Part shown: one piece after another, positions 1 through 7,012 of the stretch
Layout of the letters: every line of letters starts with the position of its first letter
Position numbering within the stretch: position 1 is the first letter of the stretch
Source of the DNA: Larkinella soli
Lineage (GTDB): Bacteria; Bacteroidota; Bacteroidia; Cytophagales; Spirosomataceae
Assembly: GCF_003703975.1 (NCBI RefSeq)
Contig: NZ_QTJY01000020.1
Span: 1-64,000, forward strand
Reading direction: 5' to 3'
Length of the DNA: 64,000 nt
Notes under the pieces: model-generated
The model's database searches: none
What the model was told of the DNA's origin: nothing
What the model saw: only the letters and a program-made list of their open reading frames with translations
Program-made: the position numbers and the translations under genes

Positions 1-59
1 TTTGCATTGCGCCTATCAGTTGGATGACAGGGGCAAATATTACAGGACCGTAAAGCTCC

Positions 60-77
60 AACCGGTTACAACCGGTT
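60..77. repeat. Tandem AACCGGTT palindromes at end of hypothetical gene
   Basis: Two copies of the 8-bp palindrome AACCGGTT lie 2 bp apart (60-67 and 70-77), across the stop codon of the leftward gene. Nothing else in the flank resembles a terminator. It may be a protein-binding site or chance. Confidence 0.3.
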
Positions 78-968
78 AGAAAAATCATCCTCTAGTTTCC
101 TGATCTCCTCTTCTAATTTCCTGATCTCCTCTTCAGCCTGCAGCCAGTGCTGCTCTGGAAGATAGTCTAGGATCGTTTCTAAATCTTCAATTAAGTTTTC
201 AACCTTCTTTTTAGAGTTCTTACAATACCGGAGCCGCTTACGAGCCGTACAAAAATCAACATATAAATTGTAGACCTTAGCACCACTGGTTACTCCCCAT
301 TGTAAGGCGTACGCCTTAGCGTCGCTGCCTGAGCGAATAGGTGGACCACCCTGAATACAATGGATCAGAATCCGTTGGCGGATGGAGAGTGGGTTGTTTT
401 TTGGTGGCATTTTAGGGCCACCCCCGATCGCCATCCCGTAGCGTGCTTTCAAGGCCTCCAACTTGGGGTCCACGAAACGTTGAGCCGCATGCTTACTGAA
501 GTACTTTCCAAGCATTTCCTTGAGCGTTAACCCATCCATCGATTGGAGCCACTCCTCAAACACCGGCTCCAGATGCAACTGCTCATTGGCTTCTGGGTGG
601 CTCCGATTCCAAGTCGCCAGCTCTTTTTCCAGTTGCTCCTTTATCCAAAATATTTTACCCCTTAACTCCTGTTGGTGCTGGTGGAACCACCCCATAGCCC
701 ATACCTCCCACCGCAAACGGAGCTCCTCGGCCGTAGGCGAAGAGCTGAAAGGCGTGTTTGCTTCCCGAGTGATCTGAGATACATCCGGACACGGTAACAC
801 CTCTTCCCAAGTTTTAACCCCGAACAGGACCCGCCAACTCCCCTGAAGAAGACGTTGCTGGGCATCCTGCCAAAACCAGCCGAACGAGCCGGGCGATGGC
901 TCGGCGGAAAGAGTGACACCAAGGCTTTCAATGGCAGCTTGCACATTGCTTATACGAGACCGAGCCAT
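66..968 (-). CDS. Hypothetical protein of the integrated element
   Basis: A 300-residue soluble protein with no recognised catalytic motif; function unknown. It begins 6 bp after the recombinase stop on the same strand, so both are probably cotranscribed. The C-terminal third (about residues 200-300) is basic and helical, with the pattern LSIRQRILIHCIQGG followed by KKKVENLIEDLETILDYLP. I associate this arrangement with uncharacterised proteins of Bacteroidota genomic islands, from memory and not from a search. The end is a charged coiled coil with the heptad EEEIRKL twice in tandem, encoded by a 21-bp direct repeat near 88-130. ATG start at 968; no signal peptide or membrane segment. A role in recombination or element maintenance is only a guess from position. 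Confidence 0.75.
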   Translation of the reverse strand: MARSRISNVQAAIESLGVTLSAEPSPGSFGWFWQDAQQRLLQGSWRVLFGVKTWEEVLPCPDVSQITREANTPFSSSPTAEELRLRWEVWAMGWFHQHQQELRGKIFWIKEQLEKELATWNRSHPEANEQLHLEPVFEEWLQSMDGLTLKEMLGKYFSKHAAQRFVDPKLEALKARYGMAIGGGPKMPPKNNPLSIRQRILIHCIQGGPPIRSGSDAKAYALQWGVTSGAKVYNLYVDFCTARKRLRYCKNSKKKVENLIEDLETILDYLPEQHWLQAEEEIRKLEEEIRKLEDDFSNRL

Positions 969-974
969 CAGGGA

Positions 975-2387
975 TCAAAGGAGGTTTAAGTAAGCTTTGG
1001 CTTCCTCATCATCGAAGGAGCCTAAGTAGCTTTCCGTGGTTTTCAGATTGGTATGGCCTAAGGATTTGGAGATCATCGCCAAAGGGGCATGACCTTTGAG
1101 CAGGGTCGTGGCAAACGAGTGCCGGGCGGCATAGGTAGTCACCTCCTCTTCGATGCCCAACTGCCGGGCAATGCGACCCATCCACTGGTTGGTGACCTTG
1201 ACCAGCTGATGAATGACCCGGCGTTGCCGCACGGGGTCCATCCAGGCTTCCACAAAGGGAAATACCCGCTGGTCGGCTCGTCGGTCCCTAGTGCCCCAGC
1301 GATCCAGAATAGCTAAGGTCTCGGGTCGGAGGTAGGCCACGATGGGGGTCTGGTTCTGTTTGCGGCTGCGACGGGTCTTCTGACGAACGAACGTCAGCTT
1401 CTTACTGGCCAGGTCGACCGAGTCCCAGGTCAATTGACACAGGTCGGTCAGGTTGGCCCCATTGCAGTAGTAGGAAAACAGCCACAGGTCATGGCTGCGC
1501 TGCTCCAGCGTGCCCGGTAAGGGCTGGTAATCCTTAATCCGATCGAGCGTCTGGCGCGAGAGAGCCTTCTTGACATTGGCTCCGGCGGGGATCACGTAGC
1601 CATGCCGGCCAAAGGGGTAAGCTTCCCGGGACATATGCCCCTGTTGGATGGCCTCATTGACGACGGCCCGGAGGTGTCGCAGATAAATACCCACGGTGGT
1701 TGAACTGGCTCCAGTCGGTGGTTTGCCCGGACTCTGGGGCGTCTTTCCCTTAACCAGCATCCACTGCTCATAGGCCGTCAGAAACTCAGGCGTCAGATGA
1801 GCGAATTGTAAGGTAGCCGGTGCAGACGCCGTCGCGGTCTTGCGGCGGGGCACCGGAATCTGTAGGAAATCCCATCGCTGCTGATCGGAGAAGGAGTCGA
1901 CAAACCGGCGGAGCGACTTAGCGGCCAGCTCATAGTTGACGGCATTGCCGATGCGGCCCTCCTTGGACATGCTAGCGGACTTAGCCCAAAGAGCGGCCAG
2001 CACATCGGTTTTCTCTTCAGGGGTTTCTTTCAGCTTGCCATACTGAGTGATGGCCTGAGCGAAGGCTTCAAAGCTAAAAGCATTGCCCAACTGAGCCAAC
2101 ACCACCTGAGCTCGTTTCAGATAGCCGTCGTGCCGTTGGCCGGTAAAGGGCTCCTGGTATTGGTCTCCATACACCTTTTGCCAGAGATGGCGTCGTTCTT
2201 CATTCTTAACATGCCCTTTCAGCCCGCCCTTGTATTGCTGCAGAAACTCCCATTCTTCCAGAGATACTTTCAAACCGGTGGTGAACAGGCGTTGTTTGCG
2301 TTGGTAACAGACGGACCATTTGATGACACCGGTGCCTTCGCCGGAGGCCCGCCGATCCAAAAACAAGGAAACGGTAGCGAGAGTCAT
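975..2387 (-). CDS. Tyrosine recombinase / integrase (phage integrase SAM-like)
   Basis: A 470-residue site-specific tyrosine recombinase that should catalyse integration and excision of the element whose right border lies just upstream. Layout: N-terminal arm-binding region, SAM-like core-binding domain about 80-260, catalytic domain about 270-465. Visible active-site residues are Lys about 337 (VRQKTRR), Arg about 422 (AARHSF), His about 445 (SLGHTN) and nucleophile Tyr about 454 (TTESYLG). The position normally holding the first catalytic Arg reads CNGAN, with Asn about 309. I chose the ATG at 2387 because the reading frame upstream to 2480 encodes a Cys/Phe-rich tail unlike the family and crosses a direct repeat that looks regulatory. 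It is transcribed away from the tRNA-derived attachment site about 190 bp upstream, the usual orientation for tRNA-targeting elements. Confidence 0.93.
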   Translation of the reverse strand: MTLATVSLFLDRRASGEGTGVIKWSVCYQRKQRLFTTGLKVSLEEWEFLQQYKGGLKGHVKNEERRHLWQKVYGDQYQEPFTGQRHDGYLKRAQVVLAQLGNAFSFEAFAQAITQYGKLKETPEEKTDVLAALWAKSASMSKEGRIGNAVNYELAAKSLRRFVDSFSDQQRWDFLQIPVPRRKTATASAPATLQFAHLTPEFLTAYEQWMLVKGKTPQSPGKPPTGASSTTVGIYLRHLRAVVNEAIQQGHMSREAYPFGRHGYVIPAGANVKKALSRQTLDRIKDYQPLPGTLEQRSHDLWLFSYYCNGANLTDLCQLTWDSVDLASKKLTFVRQKTRRSRKQNQTPIVAYLRPETLAILDRWGTRDRRADQRVFPFVEAWMDPVRQRRVIHQLVKVTNQWMGRIARQLGIEEEVTTYAARHSFATTLLKGHAPLAMISKSLGHTNLKTTESYLGSFDDEEAKAYLNLL

Positions 2388-2430
2388 AGTGACCAAATAG
2401 AAAGAGAGGGCAGGAAAATGGGTTGACAAC

Positions 2431-2453
2431 TTGCAATACAAATTGCAATACAA
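2431..2453. promoter_or_regulatory. Direct repeat upstream of integrase gene
   Basis: TTGCAATACAA occurs twice (2431-2441 and 2443-2453) with a 12-bp period, 44-66 bp upstream of the chosen integrase start. Each copy contains the palindrome TTGCAA. Position and spacing fit an operator or recombinase/excisionase arm-type site; this is inference. It also argues against the longer integrase frame that would run through it. Confidence 0.4.
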
Positions 2454-2576
2454 AAATAACAATTCAACGCAGAACATCAATAAACCAAAATAAATACTTA
2501 ATTATAAGTTTCTGTAAAACAGCATAATAAATAAACCATAATAAATAAATATATAGAGAGTATAAGGTTTTCCACA

Positions 2577-2621
2577 TGACTACGGATCAGAAGGTTTGGG
2601 GTTCGAATCCCTACGAGTCCG
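2577..2621 (+). other. att site: duplicated 3' part of tRNA-Arg (ACG)
   Basis: From 2577 the sequence matches a tRNA from the last bases of the anticodon 5' stem to the discriminator base. It shows loop CTACGGA (anticodon ACG), 3' anticodon stem TCAGA, variable loop, a T-arm with TTCGAAT, and acceptor 3' strand CGAGTCC plus G. The 5' side breaks down beyond the three stem bases TGA, and no D-arm or acceptor 5' strand precedes it, so this is not a complete tRNA. It is best read as the 3' fragment left when an element inserted into tRNA-Arg; the restored tRNA would lie beyond the left window edge. Confidence 0.8.
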
Positions 2622-2634
2622 CAATGAAAATCAA

Positions 2635-2671
2635 GCAAAAAAGCCACCTTTAGAAAAGGTGGCTTTTTTGC
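2635..2671 (+). terminator. Strong rho-independent terminator after tRNA fragment
   Basis: A near-perfect hairpin has about 17 bp of stem, core GCCACCTTT/AAAGGTGGC, a 3-base loop AGA, and A- and T-runs on its two sides. It starts 14 bases after the tRNA 3' end. It is probably the original terminator of the tRNA-Arg gene, marking the chromosomal side of the junction. Confidence 0.85.
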
Positions 2672-2693
2672 TTGCATACATTTTTGCATACTT

Positions 2694-3209
2694 AATATGA
2701 GTTAACATTACTTTTAAGACAAAGGTTAAATTCTATTGATCTTATCGAAAAACAGGTTTCCTCCCACTTCTAGGCTTTGGAGGCCCCAACCATCGAAAGC
2801 GCAAATACTCGCCAACAGAAATTGAAGATATTAGATCATTAGTAGACAGCTTAACCCCTACCTTCCAAAAGCTATATCGGTAAGCTGTTAATAAGATCGC
2901 TGCCGTATCGCGCAGGGTGCCTGAAAAGGTAAAAAAGAGTCTCTGATTCCCTATCCGTAGAAGTGACCGTCGAGAAAACTCCAGAAGGTTCCATAAGGGA
3001 TCTTAGACCCATTCCGACTACCAGGCCACTCATCAGAGCCTGGTTCGGACGGCCATCTTCAGGTAAATCAAAAATGATGTTCACTTTTCGACTACCCCTC
3101 ATTGGGTGAGACTTCACTACCGGGCTGCCTTTTGAGCTGTACCGTGCGTATTTCAGAGCATCTCGTCCAAGTGAAAGTTAACTTGGTTTCCTAAGACGAG
3201 CCGGCCTTG
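2694..3209. other. Intergenic stretch without supported gene
   Basis: No convincing gene. Short open frames on both strands (for example leftward 2872-3117) lack a recognisable family and use codons unlike the neighbours. TTGCATAC occurs twice just left of this stretch (2672-2679 and 2685-2692) and may be a recombinase arm site. The right part is the 3' flank of the sugar transporter. Confidence 0.5.
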
Positions 3210-4220
3210 TCAACGTGCCACGATGAGCAATCCTAACCCAACGACGTAGCAGAGGAGCATACAGGCCAGCAACGTACTCACGCCCTTGGATGCGGTACCA
3301 AACTCGCGCCAGACGAAGATGCCCCATAAGGCTGCGACCACTGTAGCGCCCTGACCCAGTCCATAGCTGATGGCGGGGCCGGCTTTATCAGAAGCCAGAA
3401 TACTGAATGCCATACCCAGACACCAGATCATCCCACCGAGCACCCCCGTCAGGTGGTTACGTCGGCCGCCCCGGAAGTAATCAGCGTAGCTCACCGGCGT
3501 GCCTACAAACGGGCGGTACATCAGCAGTGTGTTAAACAGGAGATTACTGGCCAGAATGCCCAGTGCGAAGAATACCAGCGCGGTGTAGGGACTGAGCTTG
3601 CCCGGTTCGGGCTGGTCGAAGTTTGGGAACATTGCCTGCGCGACATAGCCGTAGAACAATCCCATCAAACCACCCGCTACCACGGATAAGAGGAGACCTT
3701 TCGCCGATACTCTGGCACCCGTCGTTTCGCCGGCCGCCGTGGCGGTGCGCCGGTATGCCACCGCATTAAGCAACATAGCCACCACAATCAGGGCCATGCC
3801 GCCGGCGAGTAGTCCGGCGCTGCCAACAGGCGCTTCGAGGTAGTTCACTACCACGCCGATCACCAGTGCCAGCCCAATACCTACCGGAAACGCCACTGAC
3901 ATCCCTGCAATGGCAATGGCCGCTACCAGCAATATATTGGCCGCGTTGAACAGCACCCCGCCCCAAATCGCCGAACCCAGGTTCGTTGGTTCGGCCTGTT
4001 GTAGGTCGATCCAAAACGAGCGGCCGCTTTCGCCGAAGTTTCCCAGGGTGAGCGCCAGTAGCAGGGCCAGTCCGACGATGCCCAGGACATAGTCCCAATA
4101 AAATAGCTCAAAACGCCAGTGTCCGGCCGAAAGCTTTTGGGTGTTAGCCCAGGAGCCCCAGCAGAGCATAGTAACCACGCAAAACAGCACGGCGGTGCCA
4201 TAAGACTCGATGATAAACAT
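3210..4220 (-). CDS. GRP/RhaT-type sugar transporter (DMT superfamily)
   Basis: A 336-residue inner-membrane protein with about ten hydrophobic segments, resembling the glucose/ribose porter (GRP) family within the drug/metabolite transporter superfamily. The N-terminus CVVTMLCWGSWANTQK and the later LSPYTALVFFALGILASNLL are typical of the family. It is the last gene of a three-gene leftward operon after ribokinase and an exported ADP-ribosylglycohydrolase-like enzyme, starting 13 bp after the latter. The context suggests uptake of ribose or a ribose-containing product released in the periplasm. Substrate is inferred from neighbours; rhamnose or another monosaccharide is possible. Confidence 0.85.
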   Translation of the reverse strand: MFIIESYGTAVLFCVVTMLCWGSWANTQKLSAGHWRFELFYWDYVLGIVGLALLLALTLGNFGESGRSFWIDLQQAEPTNLGSAIWGGVLFNAANILLVAAIAIAGMSVAFPVGIGLALVIGVVVNYLEAPVGSAGLLAGGMALIVVAMLLNAVAYRRTATAAGETTGARVSAKGLLLSVVAGGLMGLFYGYVAQAMFPNFDQPEPGKLSPYTALVFFALGILASNLLFNTLLMYRPFVGTPVSYADYFRGGRRNHLTGVLGGMIWCLGMAFSILASDKAGPAISYGLGQGATVVAALWGIFVWREFGTASKGVSTLLACMLLCYVVGLGLLIVAR

Positions 4221-4233
4221 GCTTCGGTTGGGG

Positions 4234-5847
4234 TTAGTAGCGGGCCAGAATGGGTTTATTGCCGAAAATGATCAGGCTTCTTAGGCGTACCGTGGCGTTC
4301 TTGTCGGGGTTGAGCAGCTTCAGCCGCAGGGTATGCTGACCGGGTGGCAGCTGGTACTTCCACGTCAGGTCGTAGCGACGACGGGTGAAACTGGCCGGTA
4401 AGTGGGCGGTCTCTACTTTCTTGTTATCTACATATACCTCCACCTGGGCGATGTAATCGCTTTCGTATTCGTATTGACCCGTCTGTACGTTTGGCCTGGC
4501 ATCGCCACTAAGTAGGAAGCCAATCCCCTCGAAACGGGTGGCGTATTCGTTTGCCTGATTGGGTGCATTCAGATTGGTATTGATCGCTCGCTTTTCAATT
4601 GGAAAATGGCCCGTAAAGTTCTGCTCCAGTCGGACGGGGGTAGGCGTTTGCAGGGCAATCGTCACCTGATCGCCGGTCACCTGCCCGCCCTGGCGCCCGA
4701 TCACCTGAAGAGCGTGCTTTAGGCCAAGGCGGTACACGTCATTGAGGGACAGGGTGGTGTACTTGAATTCAATGTCTTCGGCTTCTTTCAGGCCCATCTT
4801 CCAATAAGCGGGGATTTTATCGTAGCCAAGCATCACGCCTAGAATGCCGCCCGCCGAAGAAGGGTTACAGTCCGAATCCTGGCCGGCCCGAGTGCTGATC
4901 TGCATGGTTTTGGTGTAGTCGCCCTGCCCGTAGAGCAGCCCCAGCACGATGTAAGCCGAGTTGATTTTGGCGTCGATGTTGTAAGGAGCGAAGATGCCGT
5001 CGGAGCAACCCACATCGTCTGCCCATTTGCGCTGAATTTCCAGCCAGACCCGCTTCCAGTCGTTGGGGTACTGCTCATGCCAGTTGATTACGTCGGCAAT
5101 GCATTGATGGAACGTACTTTGGACTGGAATCGCTTTCAACCCCTGGCGAACTACGTAGTTTACATCGTTGCTTACAAAGGCCAGCGCATACATAGCGCCT
5201 ACGTACACCCCCCCGTACCAGCCGTCACCGGAGTTCATGATATGACCGATGGAGTCTCCCAGTTGGATGGCCGTATTGGGCATACCCGGCGCCATCAGTC
5301 CCGAGAAGTCCGCTTCAATCTGGAAGTCGATGTCGTCGGCGTGGGGATTATTCAGCCAATGGCCCGATTCAGGGGCCTTCATGCCATTAAGAATATTATA
5401 ACGACCCACTTGATTGGCATGCCAGAGCATATACTCCGCTTTGGCAAAGGCATTCGCGTGCTCACTGACCGGCGCGTCGAGACCTTTTTTCTCGAACACA
5501 TCGACAAACGTCAGATCCATGTAGAGGTCATCGTACAGGCCTACGTTTTCCAGCATTGTCTTTTTGATGTAGCCGTCATACCACGGAATAGGCTGGTAAT
5601 CGTTCATCATGGTGCCGTTGAACTTGAATTCCGTGGGTCCGCCAAAGGTGCAACCAATGACCTGACCGGCCCAACCGCCTTTGATTTTGTCCTGTAACAC
5701 CGCTTTGGTCATCGTGACGGCGGCACCCGGAACGGCGGCCTCCGGTACGCCGGCCGGCATTCCGACGACGAATGCTTTTTGGGTTGGCCTGGGGCCCCAG
5801 GCCAACAGGATCAATAAGGGAAGAAAGAGAAAAAAACGAAGTTTCAT
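4234..5847 (-). CDS. Exported ADP-ribosylglycohydrolase-family enzyme
   Basis: A 537-residue protein with an N-terminal signal peptide (about 1-23, FFLFLPLLILLAWG). An ADP-ribosylglycohydrolase-fold domain spans about 50-360, with GGWAGQ at 57-62, YDDLYMD about 105-111, HADDIDFQ at 159 and GQDSDCNPSSAGG at 322-334. The acidic clusters are the expected metal ligands of this dinuclear family. A C-terminal beta-rich domain (about 400-537) resembles a carbohydrate-binding or jelly-roll module. Family members cleave N- or O-ribosyl bonds. An exported version between ribokinase and a sugar transporter suggests periplasmic release of ribose from nucleosides, nicotinamide riboside or ADP-ribosyl compounds. 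The fold call is firm; the substrate is inferred. Confidence 0.88.
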   Translation of the reverse strand: MKLRFFLFLPLLILLAWGPRPTQKAFVVGMPAGVPEAAVPGAAVTMTKAVLQDKIKGGWAGQVIGCTFGGPTEFKFNGTMMNDYQPIPWYDGYIKKTMLENVGLYDDLYMDLTFVDVFEKKGLDAPVSEHANAFAKAEYMLWHANQVGRYNILNGMKAPESGHWLNNPHADDIDFQIEADFSGLMAPGMPNTAIQLGDSIGHIMNSGDGWYGGVYVGAMYALAFVSNDVNYVVRQGLKAIPVQSTFHQCIADVINWHEQYPNDWKRVWLEIQRKWADDVGCSDGIFAPYNIDAKINSAYIVLGLLYGQGDYTKTMQISTRAGQDSDCNPSSAGGILGVMLGYDKIPAYWKMGLKEAEDIEFKYTTLSLNDVYRLGLKHALQVIGRQGGQVTGDQVTIALQTPTPVRLEQNFTGHFPIEKRAINTNLNAPNQANEYATRFEGIGFLLSGDARPNVQTGQYEYESDYIAQVEVYVDNKKVETAHLPASFTRRRYDLTWKYQLPPGQHTLRLKLLNPDKNATVRLRSLIIFGNKPILARY

Positions 5848-5870
5848 GGTCGAACAAATTTGGAAGGAAA

Positions 5871-6851
5871 TCAGACAGTCAACAACGGCAACGAATCCAC
5901 TTCGTGGCGGTAAGGAAGCGAGGCCTGGGCGCCCATCCGGGTGACGGCGATCGACGCGGCTTTGCAGGCAAATGCCACGGCTTCGGGCAAGCGGCGCCCC
6001 TCCGCCAGTGCAACGGCAAGGGCTCCGTTAAAGCAGTCACCGGCCGCCGTCGTGTCCACCGCCGTGACCAGCGGAGCGGCGACCAGCGTACCAGCCCCTG
6101 ACGCGTTGGACACGTAGGCCCCCCGCGCGCCGAGCGTAATGACGACGTTGGGGACACCCGTCTGGTGCAACTTTTGGGCCGCCTGCCGGGCCGTGTTTTC
6201 GTCCGTGACGCGGATGCTCGTCAGCAGTTCGGCCTCCGTTTCGTTGGGCGTGATGGCATACAGGCAGGCCAGCACCGCCGGATCAAGAGGCTGAGCGGGG
6301 GCCGGGTTGAGCACCACGCGCATCCCGCGCTCGTGGCTCTGCCGGATGGCGTACTCGACGGTAGAGAGGGGCGTTTCCAGTTGCAGCAGCACCACGGTTT
6401 CTTCCGGATGGGTGAGGGAAGCCAGCGCCCCGGCCACCTGCTGCGCACCCAACCGGGCGTTGGCCCCCGAAGCCACCAGGATACAGTTTTCGCCCCGGCG
6501 GTCGACGCCAATCAGCGCCACGCCCGAGGGTTCGTCGGCGTCGGTTCTTATGTAGTCGCCCTTGATGCCTTCGCGCTCGAATTGCTGGAGCGCCTGCCGC
6601 CCAAAAACATCGTTCCCGACCGTGGCCACAAACAGGACCGATGTAGGGGCGACCAACGGGTTCGCCCCCGGCCGGGTCCCGGTCGACCCGACCGCTCCCA
6701 GCCGTGCCGCTGCCACGGCCTGGTTCGCGCCCTTGCCGCCGGGATTCATCAGAAACGTGCCGCCAATGACGGTTTCGCCGGGAGCAGGTAGTTTATCGGC
6801 CTTAATTACCATGTCGGTGTTGGAACTGCCGATGACACAAACAAAAGGCAT
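5871..6851 (-). CDS. rbsK: Ribokinase
   Basis: A 326-residue PfkB-family sugar kinase that phosphorylates ribose to ribose 5-phosphate in the cytosol. The first signature is GGKGANQA (residues 38-45); the second is DTTAAGDCFNG (256-266) with catalytic Asp about 262. The start is the ATG at 6851, giving MPFVCVIGSSN in the family-typical position; an upstream TTG at 6878 would add nine residues. An extra loop of roughly 15 residues (about 54-69, Gly/Pro/Thr rich) sits where ribokinases normally run straight from the helix after GGKG into the VGDD-like strand, here VGND. First gene of the leftward operon, 23 bp before the ADP-ribosylglycohydrolase gene. Confidence 0.92.
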   Translation of the reverse strand: MPFVCVIGSSNTDMVIKADKLPAPGETVIGGTFLMNPGGKGANQAVAAARLGAVGSTGTRPGANPLVAPTSVLFVATVGNDVFGRQALQQFEREGIKGDYIRTDADEPSGVALIGVDRRGENCILVASGANARLGAQQVAGALASLTHPEETVVLLQLETPLSTVEYAIRQSHERGMRVVLNPAPAQPLDPAVLACLYAITPNETEAELLTSIRVTDENTARQAAQKLHQTGVPNVVITLGARGAYVSNASGAGTLVAAPLVTAVDTTAAGDCFNGALAVALAEGRRLPEAVAFACKAASIAVTRMGAQASLPYRHEVDSLPLLTV

Positions 6852-7012
6852 AGGGGTCTGGAAGAGGTTGTTGAACAAACCTATGGAATATTTGCACCAA
6901 AAAAAGTCCTGTTTTTAAACCGCCAGCTATTCCTACCGACAACTTTGTCCCGTTATACAGGCTCTATTTTATCATTAAATGGTTTTCTTTGACAAATAAT
7001 AGCTATTTCTAC

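Noticed and set aside
2577-2621. Complete tRNA gene
   Set aside because: Only the 3' portion is present; no D-arm or acceptor 5' strand can be paired upstream.
2872-3117. 81-codon leftward frame
   Set aside because: No family resemblance and codon use unlike neighbouring genes; probably non-coding flank of the integrated element.
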